Shown here piece after piece: positions 40,315 through 50,500 of a stretch of DNA of 64,000 nt. Both the position numbers and the translations under genes were made by a program. The notes below the pieces were generated by a model. That model did not search any database. It was not told the DNA's origin and saw only the letters and a program-made list of their open reading frames with translations. This DNA comes from Prosthecomicrobium pneumaticum (GTDB lineage: Bacteria > Pseudomonadota > Alphaproteobacteria > Rhizobiales > Kaistiaceae). Within the stretch, counting starts at the first letter, position 1. Each line of letters starts with the position of its first letter. Location: NCBI RefSeq assembly GCF_014199915.1, contig NZ_JACHOO010000006.1, positions 327,021-391,020 on the forward strand. The letters are read 5' to 3'.

Positions 40315-42910
40315 TCACGATCCTCTTCGGCACCACGATGATCTTCTTCGGCAGGCGCCCTTCGAGCGCCCGCAGAACGGTCTCGTCCGCGAGCGTCGCC
40401 GCTTCGATCTCAGCTTGGGACGCCCCCGCGGCGATTGTCAATTCGGCACGCTTCTTACCATTGATCTGGACCGGGAGCACGATCTCATCGGCGACGAGGA
40501 GCGCCGGATCGACGATCGGCCAAGCCGCCTCCGCGACGAGCCCGTCGCGGCCGAGCAGCACGCCGCATTCCTCGGCGAGATGGGGCACCATCGGGGCGAC
40601 GACCGCGACGAGGAACTCGGCCGCCTCGCGCAGCGCGAAGGCGAGGTCCGCGGCCGGCGTCCCGCTCCGCGCGGCGGCGAGCGCCTCGCCGAAGGCGTTG
40701 GCGAAGGCGTGCACGCGGGCGACGGCGACGTTGAAGCGCAGCCGCTCGATATCGGCTTCGACATCGGCCGCCAGCCGATGGGCGGCGCGGCGGAGCGCGG
40801 TCGATTCGGGTCCGAAACGCTCCGGCAGCGCTGCGCCGGCCGGCGCGCCGAGTTCGATCGCCTCGTTGATCTGGCGGAACAGCCGCTGGGCGAAGCGCCA
40901 GGCGCCTTCGATGCCGGCCTCCGTCCATTCGCTGTCGCGCTCGGGCGGCGTGTCGGAGAGCATGAACCAGCGGGCGCAGTCGACGCCATAGGTGTCGGCG
41001 ACCACTTCGGGGGGAACGACGTTCCGCTTCGACTTCGACATCTTCTCGGGCGGACCGACCGTGACCGGCTCGTCGGTGCCGCGCCGGACCGCGCTGCCGT
41101 CGGCGCGCTTCTCGACCTCCTCGGGGAACAGCCATTTGCCGTTCACGTCCTTATAGGTCTCGTGGACGATCATGCCCTGGGTGAAGAGCCCTGCGAAGGG
41201 TTCCTTGACCGAGATGCGGCCGCAGGATTCGAGCGCGCGGGTGAAGAAGCGCGCGTAGAGGAGGTGCAGGATCGCGTGCTCGATGCCGCCGATATACTGG
41301 TCGACCGGTAGCCAATGGTCGACGGCGGCGCGGTCGAGCGCACCGTCCGGGCCGCTCGCGAAGCGGGCGAAATACCAGGACGAATCGACGAAGGTGTCCA
41401 TCGTGTCGGTCTCGCGCCGTGCCGGCCCGCCGCATCTCGGGCAGGCGACCGAGCGCCAGGCGGTGTGGCGGTCGAGCGGATTGCCCGGCCGGTCGAAGCT
41501 GACGTCGTCCGGCAGGAGCACCGGCAGCTCGGCCTGCGGCACCGGCACCGGGCCGCAGCTCTGGCAATGGATGACCGGGATCGGGCAGCCCCAATAGCGC
41601 TGGCGGGAAATGCCCCAGTCGCGCAGGCGGAAATTGACCTTCCGTTCGCCCTGCGGCGCACCATCGAGCGTCTGGCTCTCGAGGCGGGCGGCGACGGCGT
41701 CCTTCGCCTCGGCGACCGTCAGTCCGTCGAGGAAGTCGGAATGGATCAGCCGGCCGTCGCCGTCGAGGGCGACATCGCCCTCGAATGCCGCGTCCCCCGG
41801 CATGGCCGCACCGTCGGGGAGCACCACCTGCTTGACGGGGAGGCCGTATTTCCGGGCGAAATCGAGATCGCGCTGGTCGTGCGCCGGGCAGCCGAAGATC
41901 GCGCCCGTGCCGTAATCCAGCAGGATGAAATTGGCGACATAGACGGGCAGGAACCAGCCCGGCACGAGCGGATGCTCGGCCTTGATGCCGGTGTCGAAGC
42001 CCTTCTTCTCCATGGTCTCGATCTCTTCGGCCGAGGTGCCGCCGCGCTTGCACTCCTCGATGAAGGCGCCGAGTTCCGCATTGCCGGCCGAAGCGAGTCT
42101 GGCGAGCGGATGGTCGGCGGCGACGGCGAGGAAGGAGGCGCCGTAGAGCGTGTCGGGCCGCGTCGTATAGACCTTGAGGCTCGGGAAATCGGGCGAGGAA
42201 AGCCGGAAGCGGACCTCGAGGCCTTCGGACCGGCCGATCCAGTTCCGCTGCATCAGCCGCACCTTGTCGGGCCAGCGGTCGAGTTCGTCGAGCGCCGACA
42301 GGAGATCGTCGGCGAAATGGGTAATGCGGAAGAACCACTGCGCCAGCTTCTTGCGCTCGACCACCGCACCGGAGCGCCAGCCGCGGCCGTCGATGACCTG
42401 CTCGTTGGCGAGCACCGTGTTGTCGACCGGATCCCAGTTCACCTCGCTCTCGCGCCGGTAGACGAGACCCTTCTCGAACAGATCGACGAAAAGCCGCTGC
42501 TGTTCCGCGTAATAGTCCGGGTCGCAGGTGGCGACCTCGCGGTTCCAGTCGAGCGACAGGCCGAGCAGCTTCAGCTGCTCCTTCATCGCCGCGATGTTCT
42601 CGTAGGTCCAGGTCTTCGGGTGGATGCCGCGCTCGATCGCGGCGTTCTCGGCCGGCAGGCCGAAGGCGTCCCAGCCCATCGGATGCAGGACGTTGAAACC
42701 CTTCATCCGCTTGAAGCGCGCGACGACGTCGCCCATCACATAATTGCGGCCGTGGCCGATATGGATGCGGCCCGACGGATAGGGGAACATCTCGAGGACG
42801 TAGTATTTCGGCCGCGGATCGTCGTTGCGGGTCCTGAAGATCTCGCGATCCGCCCAGACGCGCTGCCAGCGCGGTTCCGTCTCGCGGGGATTGTAGCGTT
42901 CTGTGGCCAT
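40301..42910 (-). CDS. leuS: Leucyl-tRNA synthetase
   Basis: This enzyme charges tRNA-Leu and edits mischarged isoleucine or norvaline. The 869-aa protein has [15 protein letters not shown] at its start, the HIGH motif in [15 protein letters not shown] (residues ~45-59), an inserted editing domain ([21 protein letters not shown]), a Zn-type insert with CPRCGGPAR, the KMSKS loop [10 protein letters not shown] and the anticodon-binding C-terminus. The ATG at 42910 is the family start. It leads the leuS-lptE-holA transcript. Confidence 0.98.
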   Translation of the reverse strand: MATERYNPRETEPRWQRVWADREIFRTRNDDPRPKYYVLEMFPYPSGRIHIGHGRNYVMGDVVARFKRMKGFNVLHPMGWDAFGLPAENAAIERGIHPKTWTYENIAAMKEQLKLLGLSLDWNREVATCDPDYYAEQQRLFVDLFEKGLVYRRESEVNWDPVDNTVLANEQVIDGRGWRSGAVVERKKLAQWFFRITHFADDLLSALDELDRWPDKVRLMQRNWIGRSEGLEVRFRLSSPDFPSLKVYTTRPDTLYGASFLAVAADHPLARLASAGNAELGAFIEECKRGGTSAEEIETMEKKGFDTGIKAEHPLVPGWFLPVYVANFILLDYGTGAIFGCPAHDQRDLDFARKYGLPVKQVVLPDGAAMPGDAAFEGDVALDGDGRLIHSDFLDGLTVAEAKDAVAARLESQTLDGAPQGERKVNFRLRDWGISRQRYWGCPIPVIHCQSCGPVPVPQAELPVLLPDDVSFDRPGNPLDRHTAWRSVACPRCGGPARRETDTMDTFVDSSWYFARFASGPDGALDRAAVDHWLPVDQYIGGIEHAILHLLYARFFTRALESCGRISVKEPFAGLFTQGMIVHETYKDVNGKWLFPEEVEKRADGSAVRRGTDEPVTVGPPEKMSKSKRNVVPPEVVADTYGVDCARWFMLSDTPPERDSEWTEAGIEGAWRFAQRLFRQINEAIELGAPAGAALPERFGPESTALRRAAHRLAADVEADIERLRFNVAVARVHAFANAFGEALAAARSGTPAADLAFALREAAEFLVAVVAPMVPHLAEECGVLLGRDGLVAEAAWPIVDPALLVADEIVLPVQINGKKRAELTIAAGASQAEIEAATLADETVLRALEGRLPKKIIVVPKRIVNVVV

Positions 42911-43006
42911 GCGTGGTCTTGATGTCCGGAGAGGCGCGGGGGAGAAGGCGCGTGCGCGCGCCCGCGAAAAGTCGGCAGCGACCTTCACCAGAAAGACCCG
43001 GACCGG

Positions 43007-43034
43007 TCAACCGCCTTCGCGGTGCGGCGGTTGA
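43007..43034. promoter_or_regulatory. Perfect inverted repeat between leuS and yggS
   Basis: TCAACCGCC (43007-43015) and GGCGGTTGA (43026-43034) are exact reverse complements with 10 bp between them, in a divergent intergenic region. It could be an operator or a hairpin in the yggS leader. Confidence 0.45.
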
Positions 43035-43088
43035 GCGGTGTCGGCCGCCGTGATAGGGCCGCGGCGGACCCGATCGGAGGATCAGAGC

Positions 43089-43763
43089 GTGAGCGATGCG
43101 GCGGCGGCCCTCGGAGAAGTGAGGGCGCGGATCGAAGCGGCGGAGCGGGCTGCCGGCCGGCCGGCCGGCGCGGTGACGCTGGTCGCGGTGTCGAAGACCT
43201 ATGAGGCGGAGGCGATCCGGCCGGTGATCGCCGCCGGTCAGCGGGTGTTCGGCGAGAACCGCGTACAGGAGGCGGCCGGCAAATGGCCGGCGCTCCGGGC
43301 CGAGCATCCCGATCTCGATCTGCATCTGATCGGGCCGCTGCAATCGAACAAGGCCGCCGATGCGGTGCGGCTCTTCGATGCCATCCACACGGTCGACCGC
43401 GACAAGATCGCCGTCGCGCTCGCCGCCGAGATGGCGCGGCAGGGGCGCAGGCCGCGGCTCTTCGTTCAGGTGAATACCGGGCTCGAATCCCAGAAGGCCG
43501 GCATCGACCCGCGCGAGGCGGTCGCCTTCGTCGCGCGCTGCCGCGACGCGCACGGCCTGTCGATCGAGGGCCTGATGGCGATCCCGCCGGCCGACGAGGC
43601 GCCGGCGCCGCATTTCGCGCTGCTGAAGAAGCTCGCGGGGGAGGCGGGCGTCGCGGCGCTCTCGATGGGGATGAGCGGCGATTTCGAGACGGCGATCGCC
43701 TTCGGCGCGACCCATGTCCGCGTCGGCAGCGCGATCTTCGGCGCCCGTCCGCCGGTCGGCTGA
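43089..43763 (+). CDS. YggS/PROSC family PLP-binding protein
   Basis: YggS proteins bind pyridoxal phosphate and keep B6 and amino-acid pools in balance without a known catalytic reaction. The 224-aa single-barrel protein has LVAVSKTYEAEAI (the PLP lysine), GQRVFGENRVQEA, HLIGPLQSNKA, VNTGLESQKAGI and LSMGMSGDFETAIAFGATHVRVGSAIFG. I chose the GTG at 43089, preceded by CGGAGG 8 bp away; the open frame begins earlier but lacks such a site. It is divergent from leuS and convergent with the L,D-transpeptidase gene. Confidence 0.93.
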   Translation: MSDAAAALGEVRARIEAAERAAGRPAGAVTLVAVSKTYEAEAIRPVIAAGQRVFGENRVQEAAGKWPALRAEHPDLDLHLIGPLQSNKAADAVRLFDAIHTVDRDKIAVALAAEMARQGRRPRLFVQVNTGLESQKAGIDPREAVAFVARCRDAHGLSIEGLMAIPPADEAPAPHFALLKKLAGEAGVAALSMGMSGDFETAIAFGATHVRVGSAIFGARPPVG

Positions 43764-43768
43764 ACGGC

Positions 43769-44299
43769 TCAGACGACCCGCAGCACCGCGCCGCGCCCTG
43801 CGGCCGCGAGCAGGCGGCGCATCGCCGGCAGGGTGACCGCGACGCAGCCCTCGGTCGGTGCGAAGCCGGGACGGGCGAGATGGAGAAAGATGGCGCTGCC
43901 GCGGCCGGGCCTGCGGCGGGAGAGGTTCCAGTCGAGCACCACGACGATGTCGTAGAGCCGGTCGTCGCGCCACAGCCGCTCGCAGCGCGCGGGGTGGGGG
44001 AGCGGCACGGGCCGGTTGTAGCGCCGGTCGGCCGGGTCGTCGCACCAGCCGTCATTGCGGCCGATCGACCGCACCGACAGCGCCGTCACGGGGCGCGGCA
44101 CCCGGTCGCGGCGGTAGAGCACGGCGACGAGGGCGAGATCGCCGGCGGGCGTCGCGCCGTCGCCCTCACGCTTGCCCACCCGCCGGATTCCGCTGCGGCC
44201 GAGCGCACAGGGCAGCGTGGAGCTTCCGACGCGCACGACACCCAGCCGGCGATCGAGCGGACGAGCCCGCACCTTCAAAACGGCGGTCCGCGACCCCAT
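43769..44299 (-). CDS. L,D-transpeptidase (YkuD-domain) family protein
   Basis: The 176-aa protein is little more than a YkuD-type catalytic domain: GKREGDGATPAGDLALVAVLYR at the start and the catalytic block FLHLARPGFAPTEGCVAVT with the active-site Cys. Such enzymes make 3-3 cross-links or attach lipoproteins to peptidoglycan. The ATG at 44299 gives no signal peptide, which is unusual for a periplasmic enzyme, although this short DUF-like form is common in Rhizobiales. It is divergent from an envelope-type response regulator. Confidence 0.85.
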   Translation of the reverse strand: MGSRTAVLKVRARPLDRRLGVVRVGSSTLPCALGRSGIRRVGKREGDGATPAGDLALVAVLYRRDRVPRPVTALSVRSIGRNDGWCDDPADRRYNRPVPLPHPARCERLWRDDRLYDIVVVLDWNLSRRRPGRGSAIFLHLARPGFAPTEGCVAVTLPAMRRLLAAAGRGAVLRVV

Positions 44300-44323
44300 A
44301 TGTCCACCACCCTTCTCTGCGGC

Positions 44324-44352
44324 TTGCACGCGGTTCGCTCCGGGCGCTACAT
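44324..44352 (+). promoter_or_regulatory. Candidate sigma-70 promoter of the response regulator gene
   Basis: TTGCAC (44324-44329) and CTACAT (44347-44352) are 17 bp apart, a good match to the alphaproteobacterial housekeeping consensus. It predicts a leader of about 60 nt. Confidence 0.55.
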
Positions 44353-44419
44353 CTTTGTACGGCAACGCGCAATCCGGGACGCCGCCGAAGCCGTCTCCCT
44401 GCCGAGGACCGAGGCGCCG

Positions 44420-45103
44420 ATGACCGCACGCAAGATCCTTGTCGTCGACGATGACGATCTCCTCCGCGACGGGCTCGTCGAGCAATTGTCGCTCTATGAG
44501 GAGTTCGAGATCGGCCAGGCAGGGACGGCGACCGGTGCCGTCCAGCAGGCGAGGAACGGATCGACCGACCTGCTGATCATGGATGTCGGCCTGCCCGACA
44601 TGGACGGCCGCGAGGCCGTGAAGCTGCTGCGCAAGGGCGGCTTCAAAGCGCCGATCATCATGCTGACCGGCCACGACAGCGAGTCGGACACCATTCTGGG
44701 GCTCGAGGCCGGGGCCAACGACTATGTGACGAAGCCCTTCCGCTTCGCTGTTCTCCTCGCCCGCATTCGCGCCCAGCTCCGCCAGCACGAGCAGAGCGAG
44801 GACGCCACCTTCTCGATCGGCCGCTACACCTTCCGCCCCTCGGCGAAGATGCTGGTCGACGAGCGCGGATCGAAGGTCCGCCTCACCGAGAAGGAGACGG
44901 CGATCCTCAAATACCTCTATCGCGCCGGCGACAAGGTGATCGGCCGCGACGTGCTGCTGCACGAGGTCTGGGGCTACAATTCGGGCGTCACCACCCATAC
45001 GCTCGAAACCCATATCTACCGGCTGCGGCAGAAGATCGAGCGCGAACCCTCGAATGCCGAGCTTCTGGTGACGGAAGCAGGCGGCTATAAGCTGGTGCCG
45101 TGA
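44420..45103 (+). CDS. OmpR/PhoB-family response regulator (CenR-like)
   Basis: The 227-aa protein has a receiver domain (KILVVDDDDLLRDGLVEQLSLYEEFE; phosphoacceptor Asp55 in IMDVGLPDMDG; Lys in VTKPF) and a C-terminal winged helix (RLTEKETAILKYLYRAG...GVTTHTLETHIYRLRQKIE). The LYEEFE receiver start and the tail resemble CenR, the essential envelope regulator of alphaproteobacteria, but I am not certain of orthology. No histidine kinase is adjacent, which is also true for cenR in many relatives. A cyclic-nucleotide-domain gene follows after 37 bp. Confidence 0.88.
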   Translation: MTARKILVVDDDDLLRDGLVEQLSLYEEFEIGQAGTATGAVQQARNGSTDLLIMDVGLPDMDGREAVKLLRKGGFKAPIIMLTGHDSESDTILGLEAGANDYVTKPFRFAVLLARIRAQLRQHEQSEDATFSIGRYTFRPSAKMLVDERGSKVRLTEKETAILKYLYRAGDKVIGRDVLLHEVWGYNSGVTTHTLETHIYRLRQKIEREPSNAELLVTEAGGYKLVP

Positions 45104-45140
45104 AGCCGGCGCGGCCGGTCCTTCCGCAGCGGGGGTGCCG

Positions 45141-45605
45141 ATGAGTCTCGAGCAGGACATCGCTCTGTTCAAGCGCGTGCCGCTTTTTTCGGGGCTTTCC
45201 GCGGAGCCGCTGCGGCTGATCGCCTTCAGCGCCGTCCGGCTCGACCTCGCCGAGGGCCACACCCTCTTCCGGGCCGACACCAAGGCGCTCTCCGGCTTCG
45301 TCGTTCAGGAGGGCCGGATCGAGCTGACCGATCCCGGCAAACGGCCGGGCGCCGGATCGCTCGGCAGTTTCGGGCCGGGCACACTGCTCGGTGAAGCGGC
45401 GCTCTTCGTCGAGACGCAGCGCCCCGCGACGGCGACCGCGACGGCGCCCTCGAAGGTGATCGAGATCGATCGCAATCTGATGAAGCGGATGCTCGCCGAA
45501 TATCCCGACGTCGCGGCGAAACTCTATGCGGCGCTGCGCGGCCGGCTCGCCGGCACGGTGGGCGAGCTCGCGAGGGTGGGCGAGCGGCTCGGTCAGGCCG
45601 GCTGA
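45141..45605 (+). CDS. Stand-alone cyclic nucleotide-binding domain protein
   Basis: The 154-aa protein is a single cNMP-binding beta-roll (residues ~8-125): FKRVPLFSGLSAEPLRLIAFSAVR, then GHTLFRADTKALSGFVVQEGRIEL and LGEAALFVETQRPATATATAPSKVIEI, where GEAALF...RPATATA matches the phosphate-binding cassette GEMALL...RSATA. There is no Crp-type HTH, so it is not itself a transcription factor of the usual kind. It lies just after the response regulator and may be cotranscribed. Its 3' end overlaps the convergent tetR gene by 13 bp. The ligand and partner are unknown. Confidence 0.82.
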   Translation: MSLEQDIALFKRVPLFSGLSAEPLRLIAFSAVRLDLAEGHTLFRADTKALSGFVVQEGRIELTDPGKRPGAGSLGSFGPGTLLGEAALFVETQRPATATATAPSKVIEIDRNLMKRMLAEYPDVAAKLYAALRGRLAGTVGELARVGERLGQAG

Positions 45606-46285
45606 GGCGACGTCCCGGCCGGGGGGGCCGCGAAGCCCCGGTGGATCATGGCGATCATCGTCTCGATCAGGCTGCCGCGATCGGCCCAGGGGAAATCCCG
45701 CTTGGCGATCAGCAGCGCGGCGAGCCCGTGTACCGCCGCCCAGACCGTCTGGGTGGCGACGAGCACGTCGCCCCGCCGGATGAACCCCGCCTCCATCTGC
45801 GCGCCCACCTCGGCGAGCACGAGGCCGAAGGTCTCGAGCCCGAGCGGCTTCGAATCCCACGCGCGGGCGACGTCCTTGTCGGCCGGATGGCGCAGCACCG
45901 CCGGGCTGACCATGAAGGTGAGCTGATACTCTTCCGGGTGTTCGAGCGCGAATTCGATATAGGCCCGGCCGATGGCGTCGAGCCGGTCGAGGCCGGGCGG
46001 CATCGACTCGATGACGGTGCGCATGCGTTGGTGCAGGCCGTCGAAGGTGCGGCGGCAGAGCGTGTCGAGGATCTCCTCCTTCGACGAGAAATAGACGTAG
46101 AGCCCCGTCTGCGAGAGGCCGACCTTCTCAGCGAGCCGGCGCGTCGTCACCGTCTCATAACCCTCGCAGACGAACATCTGCTTCGCCGCCTCGAGGATCT
46201 CGTCGCGGCGTTCATGGCCGAGGCCGCGCGGTTTGCGGCCCCGGGGGGCAACGGCGCGCGGGCCGGGCTTGGTCGCTCTCTTCAT
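45593..46285 (-). CDS. TetR/AcrR-family repressor of the RND efflux operon
   Basis: The 230-aa protein has a basic N-terminus and a TetR HTH (residues ~26-72, RRDEILEAAKQMFVCEGYETVTTRRLAEKVGLSQTGLYVYF), followed by a helical ligand domain with a TetR C-terminal pattern (YIEFALEHPEEYQLTFMV). It is divergent from the RND efflux pair, and an extended palindrome in the shared region (46427-46461) is its likely operator. The inducer is unknown. By analogy with AcrR, TtgR and AmeR it would be a pump substrate. Confidence 0.9.
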   Translation of the reverse strand: MKRATKPGPRAVAPRGRKPRGLGHERRDEILEAAKQMFVCEGYETVTTRRLAEKVGLSQTGLYVYFSSKEEILDTLCRRTFDGLHQRMRTVIESMPPGLDRLDAIGRAYIEFALEHPEEYQLTFMVSPAVLRHPADKDVARAWDSKPLGLETFGLVLAEVGAQMEAGFIRRGDVLVATQTVWAAVHGLAALLIAKRDFPWADRGSLIETMIAMIHRGFAAPPAGTSPQPA

Positions 46286-46426
46286 CGCTTCGGACGGTCC
46301 CTTTCACGTCGTCGGGCGGCTGCCGCATAAGGCACGCGGGCGGGCATTGCGGCAAGTGCCGGACAGCGCGCCGCTCCTCCCGGCCGCCGCCTCAACGGCC
46401 GGACCGGGGTCAACGCTCCGCGGCTT

Positions 46427-46461
46427 TATATGGTCATTGATTAGTGTTCAATGATCATATA
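46427..46461. promoter_or_regulatory. Operator-like palindrome between tetR and the RND efflux genes
   Basis: Arms 46427-46440 (TATATGGTCATTGA) and 46448-46461 (TCAATGATCATATA) are reverse complements at 13 of 14 positions around 7 bp. It is an AT-rich island in GC-rich DNA, 49-83 bp before the adaptor gene, and typical for a TetR dimer pair. Confidence 0.75.
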
Positions 46462-46509
46462 TCTCGTCTGTCATCGCTGCCGTCCGTTCGCCCCTCGCGA
46501 GGCTCGCCC

Positions 46510-47583
46510 ATGCCACTCCCTCTCCCCCGCGCCGCCGCCCTCGCCGTCCTTCTGCCGCTGCTCGCCGCCTGCAGCGAGGCCCAGCCCCAGGCCGCCAAGG
46601 CGCCGCCGGTGGTGCAGACCGCGCTCGTCCGGCTCGCCCCCGAGACGGAGGATCGCCGCTATACCGGTGTCGTGGTCGCCCGCCGCGAAGCCGTCGAGGG
46701 CTTCCGCGTCGGCGGTCGGATGATCGCGCGGTTGGTCGATGTCGGCGATCGCGTGAAGGCGGGCCAGGTGCTGGCGCGGCTCGATCCGACCGATCTCGAT
46801 CTCGCCGCGGAGAGCGCGGCGGCGGAGGTCGATGCGGCGAAGGCCGCGCTCGCCCGCGCCGCGGCCGAGGTGGCGCGCGGTGCCGCCCTCGCGGGCCGCA
46901 GCTTCGCGAGCGCCTCCGACCTCGAGGGCCGTGAACTGACCCGGGACGAGGCGCGCGGTCGGCTCCTGCGTGCCGAGCGCCAGCACGCGCTGGCCCGTAA
47001 CCAGCGCGCCTATGCCGAACTCACGGCTTCGGCGGACGGCGTCGTCACCGGGGTCTCGGCGGAGGCGGGCCAGGTGGTCGCCCTCGGTGATCCCGTGCTG
47101 ACCCTCGCCGCCGATGGCGTGATCGAGGTCTCCGTGGCGATCCCCGAGGGGCGGCTTGGCGATCTCGACGGCGGCGCGGCGACCGTTTCGCTGTGGTCGG
47201 ACGGCACGACCTATCCGGCGCGGCTGCGCGAACGGGCGCCGGCCGCCGACGCCGCCTCGCGCACCTATGCCGTCCGGTTCGCCTTCGACGATCCGCAGGG
47301 CCGGGCACGGCTCGGCATGACCGCGACCGTCGCGCTCACTCGTGGCGATCCGCGTCCCGTCGCGCGCCTGCCGCTGTCCGCCGTGCTCGATCAGGGCGCC
47401 GGAGCTGCCGTCTATGTCGTCGGCGAAGGCGGGCGGCTGGCGCTCCGGCCGGTCACCGTGCTGCGCTGGGCCGCGGGCGAGGCGGTCGTCTCCGGTCTCG
47501 CCGAAGGGGAGCGGGTGGTGACGCTCGGCGTCAACCGCCTCGCCCCGGACCTCCCCGTCCGCCTCGCCTCCGCCGCGCTTTGA
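46510..47583 (+). CDS. RND efflux periplasmic adaptor (membrane fusion) lipoprotein
   Basis: The 357-aa protein has a lipoprotein signal (AVLLPLLAAC, Cys21), a split lipoyl half-motif (GFRVGGRMIARLVDVGDRVKAGQVLARLDPTDL and AYAELTASADGVVTGVSAEAGQVV) flanking a helical hairpin, then beta-barrel and membrane-proximal domains, as in AcrA/HlyD. It links the inner-membrane pump to an outer-membrane channel. No TolC-type gene is here, so a channel encoded elsewhere must serve. The ATG at 46510 follows the operator region. The RND gene begins 14 bp downstream. Confidence 0.92.
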   Translation: MPLPLPRAAALAVLLPLLAACSEAQPQAAKAPPVVQTALVRLAPETEDRRYTGVVVARREAVEGFRVGGRMIARLVDVGDRVKAGQVLARLDPTDLDLAAESAAAEVDAAKAALARAAAEVARGAALAGRSFASASDLEGRELTRDEARGRLLRAERQHALARNQRAYAELTASADGVVTGVSAEAGQVVALGDPVLTLAADGVIEVSVAIPEGRLGDLDGGAATVSLWSDGTTYPARLRERAPAADAASRTYAVRFAFDDPQGRARLGMTATVALTRGDPRPVARLPLSAVLDQGAGAAVYVVGEGGRLALRPVTVLRWAAGEAVVSGLAEGERVVTLGVNRLAPDLPVRLASAAL

Positions 47584-47597
47584 CCGAGGGCCGACCG

Positions 47598-50500
47598 ATG
47601 ACCCGTTTCAACGTCTCGGCCTTCGCGGTCCGCCATCCCGCCCTGATCCTCTTCAGCATCCTGATGATCGCGGCGGCCGGCGCGCTCTCCTATCTCAATC
47701 TCGGCCGCGCCGAGGACCCGAGCTTCGTCATCAAGGTGATGAATGTCAGCGCCTTCTGGCCGGGCGCCACCGCCGACGAGATGCAGCGCCTGGTCGCGGA
47801 CCCGATCGAGAAGACCCTGCAGGAGGCGCCCGAATTCGACCGCGTCCGCACCTATACGGCTCCGGGGGCCGCCTATCTGCAGCTGCAATTGCGCGACTCC
47901 GCCGATCCGGCGCAGGTGCCGGACTACTGGTATCAGGTCCGCAAGCGGGTCGGCGACATGGCGGCGTCGCTCCCCTCGGGGGTGCTCGGGCCGTTCTTCA
48001 ACGACGAATTCGGCGATGTCGATTCCGCCCTCTATACGCTGACCGCCGAGGGCGCCGCACCGCGCGCGCTGAAGGACGAGGCCGAGGCGATCCGCCAGCG
48101 GCTCCTCGAGATCGCGGCGGTCGAGAAGGTCCGCTTCTACGGCGTCGAGGACGAGAAGATCTTCGTCGAGTTCAGCCATCGCAAGCTCGCGACGCTCGGC
48201 ATCACGCCGCAGGCGATCTTCGATTCGATCGCGCGGCAGAACGCCGTCGTGGCTTCGGGCGCCATCGACACCGCCGCCGACCGCGTGGCGCTCCGCGTCA
48301 CGGGGGCGCTCGACGGACCGGCCGCGCTCGCCGCGGTGCCGGTCGAGGCGAACGGCCGCAGCGTCCGGCTCGGCGACATCGCCACCATCGGCCGCGGCTA
48401 TGCCGATCCGCCCTCCTATCTGGTCCGGCAGCAGGGCCGGGAAGCGGTGGCGATCGGCGTGGTGATGCGCAAGGGCGAGAACATCCTGTCGCTCGGCGAT
48501 GCGCTCGCCGCGGCGACGGCCGAGATCCGCGCCGACCTCCCCGTCGGCTTCGAGCTGACCCAGATCGCCGATCAGGCGCATGTCGTCTCGGAATCGGTCG
48601 GCGAATTCCTGCACGTCTTCGTCGAGGCGCTCGCCATCGTGCTCCTCGTCTCCTTCCTGTCGCTCGGCTGGCGCACCGGCATCGTCGTCGCGCTCGCGGT
48701 GCCGCTCGTCCTCGCCCTCGTGATGGTGGTCATGGACCTGATGGGGATGAGCCTCGAGCGGATCACGCTCGGGGCGCTGATCATCGCGCTCGGCCTCCTG
48801 GTCGACGATGCGATCATCGCCGTCGAATCGATGGTGGTGCGGATGGAGGAGGGCTGGGACCGCGTCTCCGCCGCCGGCTATGCCTGGACGGCGACCGCCT
48901 TCCCGATGCTGACCGGCACGCTCGTCACCGCGGCCGGCTTCCTGCCGGTCGGCTTCGCCCGCTCGACGACCAGCGAATATGCCGGCGGCATTTTCTGGGT
49001 GGTGGCGATCGCCCTCGTCGCCTCGTGGATCGTCGCCGTCGTCTTCACCCCCTATCTCGGCATGAAGCTGCTGCCGGACTTCGCCAAGAGGTCGGAAGGC
49101 CGCAAGGCCGCCGCCGGCCACCATGCGGACGGCCTCTACGAGACGCGGCCCTACCGCGCGCTCCGGGCGGCCGTCCGCTGGTGCGTCGGCCATCGCGTCG
49201 CGGTCACCCTCGTGACGGTGCTGCTCTTCGCCGGCTCGGTCTATGCCTTCGGCTTCGTGCAGCAGCAGTTCTTTCCGTCCTCGACCCGGCCGGAACTGAC
49301 CGTCGACATCCGGCTGCCGGAAGGCTCGTCCTTCAAGGCGACGGAGGCGGCGGTCGCCCGCTTCGAGAAGACGGTCGCGGCGGATCCCGAGATCCTCACC
49401 TCGACCGCCTATCTCGGCGGCGGCGCGCCGCGCTTCTTCCTCACCATGAATCCCGAACTGCCGAAGGCGAACTACGCCGTCTTCGTTCTGCAGACGGCGG
49501 ATCAGCAAGCGCGCGAGCGGGTCAAGGCGCGGCTCGAGCATTTCGTCGCCGAAGGCGGCCTGCCCGAGGCCCGGATGCGCATCGCCCGCCTCGCGCTCGG
49601 CCCGCCGGTCGGCTTCCCTGTCCAGTTCCGCGTCGTCGGACCCGATCCGGCCACCGTCCGGCCGATCGCCGAGGCGGTGCGCGGCGTAATGGCCGGCGAT
49701 CCCAACCTCGTCGATCCCAATCTCGACTGGAACGAACGCGTGAAGTCGGTCCGCCTGGTGATCGATCAGGAGCGCGTGCGGGCGCTCGGCCTCACCCCGG
49801 CCGAGATCGGCCAGACGCTCGAGACGCTCCTCTCGGGCCATACGGTGACCGAGATCCGCGACGGCATCGAACGGATCGGCGTCGTCGCCCGCGCAGTAGC
49901 GGAAGAGCGGCTCGATCTCGACCGGCTGCCGGATCTGACGATCACCAGCCGCGACGGCCGGCCGATCCCGCTCTCGCAGGTCGCCCGGCTCGATTACGGC
50001 TTCGAGGAGCCGATCCTGTGGCGGCAGAACCGTGAGACCTTCATCACGGCCCGCGCCGATGTCGTGCCCGGCATCCAGCCTCCGGTCGCCAGCGCGGCCG
50101 TGTGGCAGAAGCTGGGCGCGATCCGCGCGAACCTGCCGATGGGCGCGCGGATCGAGATCGGCGGCGATGCGGAGGAGAGCGGCCGGGCGAACGGCGCGAT
50201 CGCCAAGGTCTTCCCGGCGATGATCCTCGTCATGCTGACGCTCCTGATGATCCAGTTGCAGAGCTTCAGCCGGATCGCGCTCGTGCTCGCCACCGCGCCC
50301 CTCGGGCTGATCGGCGCGGCCGCCGCATTGCTCGTCTTCGATCAGCCCTTCGGCTTCGTCGCTTTGCTCGGCGTGATCGCGCTCGCCGGCATGATCATGC
50401 GCAACACCGTCATCCTCGTCGATCAGATCGCCCGCGAACAGGCGAGCGGCGCCGATCCGTTCACCGCGGTCGTCGACGCGGCGATCCACCGGGCGCGGCC

